A stretch of 64,000 nucleotides of DNA from Paenibacillus solani. GTDB taxonomy: Bacteria > Bacillota > Bacilli > Paenibacillales > Paenibacillaceae. Numbering within the stretch: position 1 is the stretch's first letter; each line of letters opens with the position of its first letter. This document shows positions 55,019-62,582 of this stretch, in pieces. The stretch lies in NCBI RefSeq assembly GCF_001277345.1, contig NZ_LIUT01000008.1:492336-556335 (forward strand). The letters run 5' to 3'. The notes beneath the pieces are model-generated. The model saw only the letters and a list, made by a program, of their open reading frames with translations, made no database searches and was not told the origin of the DNA. Made by a program: the position numbers and the translations under genes.

Positions 55019-56131
55019 CTAAGACAGCATCAAGTCATTGATTTCGCTGGCATAGCAGACGCGATTACGACCGTTGCCTTTTGCCCGGTACAACTCTCGG
55101 TCTGCCTGCTCGAGCAGCTCCTTGGCGTTCTTCGAGCGGATCGTATCGGGATGGACGGCTGCACCGATCGAAATGGTAATCCGCAGCGTGGTTCCATCAT
55201 CCAGGATGAAGGCATGGTTCTCTACGGCAGCGCGGATCCGTTCCGCAATCGCGGCCGTCTCATGAATCGTCGCTTCCGGGACCAGCACGGAGAACTCTTC
55301 CCCGCCGTTGCGGGATACTTCATCAAAAGAACGCGAATGATCCTTCAGCACCTTGCTGAGCTGTTGCAAAACGACATCTCCGGCCGCATGGCCGTAGGTG
55401 TCGTTTATGTGTTTAAAATTATCAATGTCGACGACGAGGACACCCAGCCGTTCGCTGAAATGCTGGGCTTCAAGAAAGCGCTCAGATAACAGCTGCTCGA
55501 ACTGGCGCAGATTGTGCAAACTGGTCAGGTAATCTGTTTCCGCATTCTTTTTCATTTGCAGAAATAGTTTATTGGAAGTGTTGATATATTCGGTAAGCAT
55601 GTAGATGACCACTGTAGCGAGCACCGAGATGATAACGTGCTGTGTGAATACGGTGAACACCTTCTGGTGGTCAGGAATATTCATCAACATGATACATAGA
55701 AGCACCAGCATGCTGGATATGTTCATAAGCATCATGATACTTAAACGATCCCAATTAATGCGGGAGAGTAGCCCGCAGACGATGCCGATCAGCAGCATGC
55801 CGGCCCCTGCAATGGCAGCGGAGCTGGACACGCCGAAGAGGATCAGCCGTCCAAGTGCAATCAGAATCCCTGCAATCAGGGACGGAAGCCAGCCCAGATA
55901 GCTGGCGATGACGACGATGGCCAGATGCCGCAAGTCGACAAAGAATTGGGGATCAATCGGGAAGGAATAGTACATTAAGATGATCCCGTATAGGCCAAAG
56001 AGCATTCCGGCATTAATCTTGATGGTGATCGATGGGGTGACAACACCTGCAACATATTTTTTGGACAGCAGTCCGGATATATACAAGAAAGTAACAAATA
56101 TACAGAAGTTAGTGAACAGTATATTAATCAT
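55019..56131 (-). CDS. Diguanylate cyclase with 5TM-LYT-like sensor
   Basis: 370 residues from the ATG at 56131 (AAGGAAGG upstream). Residues 1-190 form about five to six helices (YISGLLSKKYVAG, GWLPSLIAGILIALGRL), similar to the 5TMR-LYT membrane sensor. A GGDEF domain follows, with the active GGEEF motif near residue 300 and an RSFD product-inhibition site five residues before it, so activity and feedback should be intact. It makes cyclic di-GMP. The stop lies two bases from that of the convergent aldo/keto reductase. Confidence 0.92.
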   Translation of the reverse strand: MINILFTNFCIFVTFLYISGLLSKKYVAGVVTPSITIKINAGMLFGLYGIILMYYSFPIDPQFFVDLRHLAIVVIASYLGWLPSLIAGILIALGRLILFGVSSSAAIAGAGMLLIGIVCGLLSRINWDRLSIMMLMNISSMLVLLCIMLMNIPDHQKVFTVFTQHVIISVLATVVIYMLTEYINTSNKLFLQMKKNAETDYLTSLHNLRQFEQLLSERFLEAQHFSERLGVLVVDIDNFKHINDTYGHAAGDVVLQQLSKVLKDHSRSFDEVSRNGGEEFSVLVPEATIHETAAIAERIRAAVENHAFILDDGTTLRITISIGAAVHPDTIRSKNAKELLEQADRELYRAKGNGRNRVCYASEINDLMLS

Positions 56132-56244
56132 GGGGATCCTTCCTTTCTCACGTAACCTGCCACAAGGACGGCAGGGCGATGAGGACATTCACCCCTATAT
56201 TATCGGAAAATGGAATTGTATGTCGAATACTAAACGTTTTTTTG

Positions 56245-57342
56245 TTAATTTTCGGGTGGTTGTAATGGCAGACAAACTTCGAACATCGTTCGCTCCGTTG
56301 TACTGAACACCTGAATCGTGCCATGATGGGCATCCACGATAGCTTTGACAATCGCCAGGCCAAGTCCCGAGCCGCCGGTCTGATCCGTACGCGATTCATC
56401 CGCCCGGTAAAACCGCTCGAACAGATGAGGGATTGCCTGCTGAGGGATGGGAGGACCGTAATTGATCACTTGTACTTTGGCTTGCTTCGCATCTCGGGAT
56501 ACGTTAAGATCCACCCGTCCGGCTTCCCGCCCGTGACGCAGCGCATTGGATAGCAAATTCTCAAAGGTGCGCATCAGCTTATCTCCGTCTGAAGAGATCA
56601 TGATCTTCTCTGTGGCAGGTGTGAAGACGACCTCAATACCTTCATGCTGACCAGTTAAGGAAAAGTCGACGGCCAATTGTGCGAGCAGTTCTACCAGATT
56701 AATTTCAACCCGGTTAATCGGAGAGTAACCCAGCCGGGTGAATTCGAACAAATCATTAACGAGACCTCCGAGGCGCAGCGACTTATCGTACGCGATGTCG
56801 GTATAATAACGGAGCTCGACTTCATCCTTGTACTGGTCTTCATGGACGAGCCGCAAATACCCGATGATGGACGTGAGTGGGGTGCGCAGATCATGCGAAA
56901 CATTGCTGATAAGTTCGTTCTTGGATTGGACAGCCATGCGTTCCTCCGCGAGTGACAGCTTAAGCTGCTTGGCCATTTGGTTAATCTGTACAGCCATCTG
57001 GCCAAGTTCATCATTGGTCTTTACCAGGATTTCTTGATCCAGCTCACCTTTGGCGAGCCGTCTCGTTCCTTCCATTAACAGATTGATTTGACGAATGGAA
57101 CCTTGACTTAAAAGCAGCACGATGCAGATAAATAGTACAATCCCGACGATGGTCGGGATAATGGGAAAACCGAAGAAGCTGACAAGGAGTCGTTCCGCCC
57201 GGAAGAGGGAATCTACCCAAGGCTCCTTCCAGTATTCCCGCCCGATCAAACGCATGATCTGCTGTGCAATAAACAGGATGAATAAGGTCAAGGCACCGCT
57301 GACAAAGAACAGCATGACGATCTTCCATTGCAATTTACGCAT
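56245..57342 (-). CDS. Sensor histidine kinase, VanS-like
   Basis: 365 residues. Two helices (about 8-28 and 55-80) bracket a short extracellular loop of about 27 residues; HAMP follows, then H-box NVSHDLRTPLTSIIGYLR near 150, N-box NLLSNALRHG, and GGSGLGLAIVKAIVDAHHG. The short loop suggests that it senses the membrane or a lipid-linked signal. It overlaps the response regulator by eight bases and belongs to the DD-carboxypeptidase operon. Confidence 0.92.
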   Translation of the reverse strand: MRKLQWKIVMLFFVSGALTLFILFIAQQIMRLIGREYWKEPWVDSLFRAERLLVSFFGFPIIPTIVGIVLFICIVLLLSQGSIRQINLLMEGTRRLAKGELDQEILVKTNDELGQMAVQINQMAKQLKLSLAEERMAVQSKNELISNVSHDLRTPLTSIIGYLRLVHEDQYKDEVELRYYTDIAYDKSLRLGGLVNDLFEFTRLGYSPINRVEINLVELLAQLAVDFSLTGQHEGIEVVFTPATEKIMISSDGDKLMRTFENLLSNALRHGREAGRVDLNVSRDAKQAKVQVINYGPPIPQQAIPHLFERFYRADESRTDQTGGSGLGLAIVKAIVDAHHGTIQVFSTTERTMFEVCLPLQPPEN

Positions 57343-58030
57343 GGATTTTGTACCCGACGCCCCATACGGTTTGAATCAGCTTATACCCAAGCTCCTTCTC
57401 GAGCTTGTCCCGCAGATTGCTGATATGAACCATAACCGTATTGTTGGACACATAATATTTTTCCTTCCAGACTTGTTGAAATATATCCTCGGCGCTGAAG
57501 ATTCTGCCTGGCTGACGGGCAAGCAAATACAGAATTTCAAATTCTCTGGCCGTCAGGGAAATCGCTTTGCCGTTCGCCGTCACATCATGCGTTGTGCGGT
57601 TAATATCGAGTCCATCAATCTGGATCCGGTCGCTCTCTCCTTGATGCAGATCGGCATTGTATTGGGTGGAACGCCGCAGCAGCGTTTTGACGCGTGTGGT
57701 CAGTTCCAGCGGGTTGAAGGGTTTGATCATGTAATCATCCGCGCCGGTCATCAGTCCCAGGATTTTGTCCATATCCTCACTTTTGGCGCTCAGCATCAGG
57801 ATGGGAATTGAAGAGGTTTCCCGAATTTTGCGACAGGTTTCAATCCCGTTCAGCTTGGGCATCATGACATCCAGAATAACCAGATCGATCGTTCCGGAAT
57901 TTCTGGACATGGCCAGTAGTGCTTCCTCCCCGTCATGAGCCTGAAGAACACGGTATCCCTCATTCTCCAGATAGATGGAGATCAGCCCGGATATTTCTTT
58001 ATCGTCATCTACAATTAATACGCTTCTCAT
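57335..58030 (-). CDS. OmpR-family response regulator, VanR-like
   Basis: 231 residues from the ATG at 58030 (GGAGG eight bases upstream; the open frame runs 21 codons further up without a site). Receiver with VDDDKE, phospho-Asp in VILDVMMPKL near residue 52 and MIKPFN near 101; winged helix ending VWGVGYKI. The 140-base gap to the DD-carboxypeptidase gene and the tandem repeats at 59255-59298 suggest it controls that gene. Confidence 0.92.
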   Translation of the reverse strand: MRSVLIVDDDKEISGLISIYLENEGYRVLQAHDGEEALLAMSRNSGTIDLVILDVMMPKLNGIETCRKIRETSSIPILMLSAKSEDMDKILGLMTGADDYMIKPFNPLELTTRVKTLLRRSTQYNADLHQGESDRIQIDGLDINRTTHDVTANGKAISLTAREFEILYLLARQPGRIFSAEDIFQQVWKEKYYVSNNTVMVHISNLRDKLEKELGYKLIQTVWGVGYKIHA

Positions 58031-58173
58031 TAAGACATCCTCCAGTACATGACCCATTGAAATCGATGTTTCCTTACGAACAGTGTAACCCAAAATAATC
58101 GTATAAGTGATGCTTTACCACAGAAACTGCAATTTCTTGGGCGAAGGATTAAGGACGGATATTGAAACACGCC

Positions 58174-59190
58174 CTAAAAAAGATGGGACAGGAAATACGG
58201 CAGGATGTTTTGCCGTTCGAAACCGTAATCCATCAGCTTCCGGGTTTCCGTAAATCGTTGATCGGCATTCCCTGTTCCCATGACAACGGTAATCAGGCGG
58301 TTTCCACTGCGTGATGCTGTTCCGGTGAAACAATAACCTGCTGAACTTGTATAACCGGTCTTGAAGCCGTCGTTGCCTTCATATGCATAGGGTTCGCCGG
58401 GCAGCATGAGGTTGGTGGTATGAAGGGAGAGTTTCTTCTGTGGTACCACCACATCACGCTGGCTGGTGATCTCAAGCAGATCCGGGTGTTGATTCAGCAG
58501 CCATCTGGCCAGCATGGCCGCATCCCTGGCCGTCATCATGGTATCCCCGTTAGAAGCCGCTTCTGCAAATGAAAGCAGATCGGCGGCAGGCAAGCCCGAT
58601 GCATTGGCGAATACGGTACGCTCCGATAAACCGATTTCCTTGGCGCGGTCGTTCATGGCATCGACGAATGCTGGCTCCGAGCCGCTGAGATGCTCAGCAA
58701 TAGCCACAGCCGCATCATTGGCAGAATGAATGATGAGCGCCTCGAACAATTGTTTCAGGGTGTACACCTCACCTTCATGCATCCCGATACCTGAGCCAGG
58801 AACCTCTGCAGCATATCGGCTGATTGATATCTTTTCGTCCCAGGTATGCTGCCCGGAGCGGACAGCATCCAGCGCTAACAGCTCTGTCATCATCTTGGAC
58901 ATGCTTGCAGGAGGAAGGGCAAGGTCGGCATGCATCGCATAGAGGACCCTTCCCGTATCCGCGTGAATCAGGATGGCGGAGCTGGCTTTAATGGGAGGGG
59001 GGATAAATACCTTAATAATGAACACGGCTACCAAAATAACGCTAAGCAGGAGGCACAGCAGATGTAAGCGTGCATACCCTTTTTTCTGCCGCTTTGGTCG
59101 TGCATTCCGCGTGCTCATCGTTTCCATAGCAGTGTGGGAGCTGTCAGTCGTTGCGAGAGGTTTTCGGGGATGTTTCGCTAATGATTCCAT
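58174..59190 (-). CDS. Serine-type D-Ala-D-Ala carboxypeptidase, N-terminally anchored
   Basis: 338 residues. A basic cytoplasmic N-terminus (about 40 residues) is followed by one uncleaved-looking helix (residues 42-63) and a peptidase S11 domain: SxxK in SMSK (Ser96, Lys99), SxN in HSAND near 154, KTG in GFKTGYTS near 265. It lacks the C-terminal PBP5 domain and amphipathic anchor of DacA, so the N-terminal helix replaces them. It trims pentapeptides in peptidoglycan. It heads an operon with a VanRS-like pair. Confidence 0.9.
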   Translation of the reverse strand: MESLAKHPRKPLATTDSSHTAMETMSTRNARPKRQKKGYARLHLLCLLLSVILVAVFIIKVFIPPPIKASSAILIHADTGRVLYAMHADLALPPASMSKMMTELLALDAVRSGQHTWDEKISISRYAAEVPGSGIGMHEGEVYTLKQLFEALIIHSANDAAVAIAEHLSGSEPAFVDAMNDRAKEIGLSERTVFANASGLPAADLLSFAEAASNGDTMMTARDAAMLARWLLNQHPDLLEITSQRDVVVPQKKLSLHTTNLMLPGEPYAYEGNDGFKTGYTSSAGYCFTGTASRSGNRLITVVMGTGNADQRFTETRKLMDYGFERQNILPYFLSHLF

Positions 59191-59254
59191 GGCGCTTAAT
59201 CAACTCCTATGACTCTATATCGCTTTTTTATAGTTGGTTCTCTAAGTCTAGCTT

Positions 59255-59298
59255 GGCAAGCTAAAGGAATTTTTAACGGAACCTAAAGAAATCTTAAA
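59255..59298 (-). promoter_or_regulatory. Four 11-bp tandem repeats upstream of the DD-carboxypeptidase operon
   Basis: Read on the minus strand: TTTAAGATTTC, TTTAGGTTCCG, TTAAAAATTCC, TTTAGCTTGCC, head to tail with no spacer. Consensus TTTARRNTTCC. They end where the -35 of a TATAAA -10 (near 59230) should be, and that -35 is poor, as for an activated promoter. Confidence 0.6.
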
Positions 59299-59328
59299 GA
59301 TTTCCAGGGTCTGGAATGCTGGGAATAG

Positions 59329-59365
59329 TTGACCTCAAGATGAATAGGATTTATACTTGATCTAA
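59329..59365 (+). promoter_or_regulatory. perR promoter with overlapping PerR-like box
   Basis: TTGACC (59329-59334), 17-base spacer, TATACT (59352-59357). The -10 lies in TTATACTTGATCTAA (59351-59365), a degenerate 7-1-7 inverted repeat related to the PerR box TTATAATNATTATAA, implying autorepression. Confidence 0.55.
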
Positions 59366-59389
59366 AAATAAATTAAAAGGGTGAATACC

Positions 59390-59785
59390 TTGAAATCCTT
59401 AAATTTAACGACACAGCGTCAAGCGGTATATGATGTCCTGCGGGAATCGCATGATCACCCAACGGCTGCGGATATAATGAACCGGCTAGTGGAGAAAGGA
59501 TATAATCTTGCGTACGGGACGGTCTATAACTCTCTGCGTTATTTAGCGGATAAGCAGCTGATCCGGGAGCTGAAGCTGGGTGAAAGTGCAAGTCGATACG
59601 ATGCCCGCACAGACGATCACCAACATATTATTTGTGAAGTATGCGGTAAAGTGGACGAGGTCATGACGGAAGTGCCGGAAGAATGGGCAGCAACGGTAGC
59701 CGATGAAACCAGTTATGTTATCCATCATGCACATGTCGTATTCGGAGGAGTGTGTCCTGAATGTCAAATCAAACGGAAGAAATGA
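59390..59785 (+). CDS. perR: PerR-like Fur-family repressor with Glu at the residue-104 position
   Basis: 131 residues from a TTG at 59390, with AGGGTG six bases upstream. Fur fold: winged helix (TTQRQAVYDVLRESHDHPTAADI), then zinc pairs C-x-x-C in ICEVCGK and GVCPEC. Regulatory metal ligands match B. subtilis PerR His37, Asp85, His91 and His93; the position of Asp104 holds Glu (GKVDEV versus GKIVDF, ungapped between the conserved cysteines). Glu there is typical of Fur and is known to lower peroxide sensitivity. Next gene overlaps by 25 bases. PerR assignment rests on the ligand set and the catalase context. Confidence 0.82.
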   Translation: MKSLNLTTQRQAVYDVLRESHDHPTAADIMNRLVEKGYNLAYGTVYNSLRYLADKQLIRELKLGESASRYDARTDDHQHIICEVCGKVDEVMTEVPEEWAATVADETSYVIHHAHVVFGGVCPECQIKRKK

Positions 59786-60579
59786 CGGAATTAGGAATGG
59801 TTTATTCGTTCCCGGAATGGAATTCCGGCAATTCGTATATGCGTCCGACATATCCCATGGCGATTGGTGATGCTTGTCCCACCACCTTGCGGGCTGCCTT
59901 ATTAAGCCGTTCCCCGGGCCGCGTGAACGAAATGTTCATCACCCTGACCGAGAATTGCTTCGAGGTCATGATGTTTCGCAAATGGGATCCCCGCCTCCAA
60001 TCGGCCCTGAATACAGGTCTGCTCATTGCGGATATGACTGGCTGCCGGAATATGGCCGCGTTCAGCAAGGAGAAGGAGCTATTGCTTCCGGAACATACGA
60101 CGATTCCGATCCTGTATCTCGTACGCGAAGAGCTTATGAGCAGTGCAAGCTCAGGCTTGCTTGATGAAGAGCTTATGGTATGGCCTGCCCGCTCCAAGAA
60201 TACGGTAATGTATCAGGTACAGCGAACAATTCGCTTGTTCTCCCCGGCTGCGACTTTGTCAGGTGAAGGTGAGGTTGTACGAGGCTTGATGTATAAAGAC
60301 TTGTCGATTGACCGGGACAAAATGACGGTTCATCGGGGCAGCACCCCCATTCATTTGACCAAGACGGAGTATCATCTGCTCATGCTGCTGCTGGACAGCG
60401 AGGGAGCCGTATGCACGCGAGAGGATCTGATGTGCAAAATATGGGATACGGACTTTATGGGCGGCAGCAACGTCGTTGATGTCCATGTCAAAAGCTTGCG
60501 TAAAAAGCTGGGCGATAAAGCAGGAGCACCTCGCTATATTGCAACAGTCAGAGGAGTGGGATACCGCCTGGCGGATTAA
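59761..60579 (+). CDS. Atypical response regulator with degenerate receiver
   Basis: 272 residues starting inside perR (25-base overlap, GGAGGAG ten bases upstream). C-terminal OmpR-type winged helix is intact: LTKTEYHLLMLLLDSEGAVCTREDLMCKIW, ending VRGVGYRLAD. The N-terminal 150 residues resemble a receiver in length and strand order (LLIADMTG, PILYLV) but lack the N-terminal acidic pair and the conserved K of the KPF motif (WPAR instead), so phosphorylation is unlikely. No kinase gene adjoins. It lies between a PerR-like gene and a catalase gene and may link them to another signal. Confidence 0.8.
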   Translation: MSNQTEEMTELGMVYSFPEWNSGNSYMRPTYPMAIGDACPTTLRAALLSRSPGRVNEMFITLTENCFEVMMFRKWDPRLQSALNTGLLIADMTGCRNMAAFSKEKELLLPEHTTIPILYLVREELMSSASSGLLDEELMVWPARSKNTVMYQVQRTIRLFSPAATLSGEGEVVRGLMYKDLSIDRDKMTVHRGSTPIHLTKTEYHLLMLLLDSEGAVCTREDLMCKIWDTDFMGGSNVVDVHVKSLRKKLGDKAGAPRYIATVRGVGYRLAD

Positions 60580-60690
60580 TCCCCTCCCTTTTTTTGTTTA
60601 TTTTCATATTCACAGTTGATTCATCTGACCTTCATACAAGGATCATGGAACACTCACGGGACACTCATGACCCGCCGGATACTCCAATGC

Positions 60691-60723
60691 TACAATCATT
60701 TCATGAAATTAGATTCAGTCTAA
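60691..60723 (+). promoter_or_regulatory. katA promoter with PerR-like box
   Basis: TACAAT at 60691-60696 is the likely -10. TTAGATTCAGTCTAA at 60709-60723 is a 7-1-7 inverted repeat (six of seven arm bases match) just past the expected start, a repressing position, and resembles the box at perR. Confidence 0.55.
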
Positions 60724-60755
60724 ATCCAATTACAGAAATGATGGAGGGTTCATAT

Positions 60756-62234
60756 ATGGATAAATTAACAACCAATCAGGGAGCTCCGGTAGGAAGCAAC
60801 CAACATTCTAAAACGGCTGGCCGCCGCGGACCGACTTTGCTTGAGGATTATCATCTGATCGAGAAAATCGCCCATTTCGACCGCGAACGGATTCCCGAAC
60901 GGGTCGTTCATGCCCGCGGTGCGGGCGCACATGGTGTCTTTGTTGTCGAGAATGACATGAAGCCTTTTACAAAAGCCGCTTTCTTGCAGGAGATTGGTCA
61001 AGAGACGCCAGTCCTCGTCCGGTTCTCCACGGTTATTCATGGAACAGGTTCGCCCGAAACAGCGCGCGATCCACGCGGGTTTGCCGTGAAGTTCTATACG
61101 GAGGAAGGAAACTATGATATCGTGGGCAATCATCTTCCGGTCTTCTTCATTCGGGATGCGATCAAGTTTCCAGATATGGTCCACTCCCTGAAACCTTCAC
61201 CGGACAGCAATATCCAGGAGCCCGGCCGGTATTGGGATTTCATGACCCTGTCACCGGAATCCACCCATATGATGACTTGGTTGTTCTCGGATCTTGGAAC
61301 CCCGGCAAACTATCGCGAATTGGATGGATTCAGCGTTCATGCTTTTAAGTGGGTGAACAGCGAAGGCAAAGTGACCTACATTAAATATAAATGGGAGTCC
61401 GTTCAAGGCGTGAACACGCTGACGGCCGACGAAGTGAGAGCAGTGCAGGGCAAGGATTTCAATCATGCTACCCGTGATCTTCGCGAACACATAGAGAATG
61501 GGGATTTTCCGAAATGGCGTCTGCAGGTACAGCTGATGTCTCCCGAGGAGATGGACGAACTGCCATTTGATCCATTGGATCCAACCAAGACTTGGCCGGA
61601 AGATCGCTTTCCGCTTCTAACGGTTGGTACCATGACCTTGAATCGCAACCCGCAAAACTATTTTGCCGAGGTGGAGCAGGCGGCTTTCTCTCCAAGCGCT
61701 CTGGTGCCTGGCATTGAGCCTTCCGAAGATAAATTGCTGCAAGGCCGGTTATTCTCTTATCCGGATACACAGCGTCATCGTCTTGGCCCGAACTATTTAC
61801 AGATTCCGGTTAACTGCCCGTATGCACCTGTCCGTAATCATCAGCGTGACGGCTTGATGAACGTGAATCAGGATCCGTCCCCGGTAAATTATGAGCCTAA
61901 CAGCTATACAACAGGGCCTGTTGAAGATCCGTCAGGTCAGGAGAGTGAAACTCCGCTAACAGGGCATGTCGTGCGCCAGCGCATTGAGAAAACGGATGAT
62001 TTCACCCAAGCCGGCGAACTGTATCGTTCATTTACACAGGTGCAGAAGGATCATCTGCTTCGCAATTTGATTGACGATTTAAGTCAGGTCAAGTCCGATA
62101 TTCAGCTGCGGGCGGTGTGTAATTTTTATCGTGCCGATGTGGAATTTGGCGCAAGACTCGCTGCTGGTCTTGGTGTAGACCTGAGCGGATTCATCCCGGC
62201 TAGTCAGTCTAATCCAAGCCAGGTTAACCTGTAA
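60756..62234 (+). CDS. katA: Catalase KatA-like
   Basis: 492 residues from the ATG at 60756, with GGAGGG seven bases upstream; the longer open frame upstream crosses the promoter and is rejected. Active-site His in [12 protein letters not shown] near 60, Asn in EGNYDIVGNHLPVFF near 130, proximal Tyr in RLFSYPDTQRHRLGPNY near 345. Size matches vegetative KatA of B. subtilis (483). A PerR-like box precedes it and the perR gene and atypical regulator lie just upstream, so it is likely the peroxide-inducible catalase. Confidence 0.93.
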   Translation: MDKLTTNQGAPVGSNQHSKTAGRRGPTLLEDYHLIEKIAHFDRERIPERVVHARGAGAHGVFVVENDMKPFTKAAFLQEIGQETPVLVRFSTVIHGTGSPETARDPRGFAVKFYTEEGNYDIVGNHLPVFFIRDAIKFPDMVHSLKPSPDSNIQEPGRYWDFMTLSPESTHMMTWLFSDLGTPANYRELDGFSVHAFKWVNSEGKVTYIKYKWESVQGVNTLTADEVRAVQGKDFNHATRDLREHIENGDFPKWRLQVQLMSPEEMDELPFDPLDPTKTWPEDRFPLLTVGTMTLNRNPQNYFAEVEQAAFSPSALVPGIEPSEDKLLQGRLFSYPDTQRHRLGPNYLQIPVNCPYAPVRNHQRDGLMNVNQDPSPVNYEPNSYTTGPVEDPSGQESETPLTGHVVRQRIEKTDDFTQAGELYRSFTQVQKDHLLRNLIDDLSQVKSDIQLRAVCNFYRADVEFGARLAAGLGVDLSGFIPASQSNPSQVNL

Positions 62235-62313
62235 GAGCTATTCCATCCGGTTTCTGGCTGTGCCGGGTGTGGAACGAAGGCTTTGGTATCAATAATTCAG
62301 GAATTACCGCCTA

Positions 62314-62350
62314 AGAGGGGGACCCCATATGCAGGGTCTCCCTCTTTTTT
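62314..62350 (+). terminator. Terminator of the katA gene
   Basis: AGAGGGGGACCC pairs with GGGTCTCCCTCT (one mismatch), then TTTTT. Confidence 0.85.
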
Positions 62351-62582
62351 AGGTTGGAAGGTATCATCTTCAAGGGTGCATTATCTTGCTCCCGAACGGG
62401 GAGGTTTCTTTTGAACGTGACGTATCTTCTGTGAAATAGTGTATATCAACATTTTTCCCGCTTGGATATAATTACCTATCCCTACCGCATAATGTATGGC
62501 CCAAGGCTTGCCGATAAGTTAAAGGGAGTATTTTTTATAGAGACGGGTGAGATTCACTTCAGCTGGAAAGGAACGAAGATGA
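62351..62582. other. Leader region of the chemotaxis receptor gene
   Basis: About 230 bases. I see no gene. It should contain the receptor promoter; no clear sigma-D box (TAAA-N15-GCCGATAT) was found. Confidence 0.35.
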
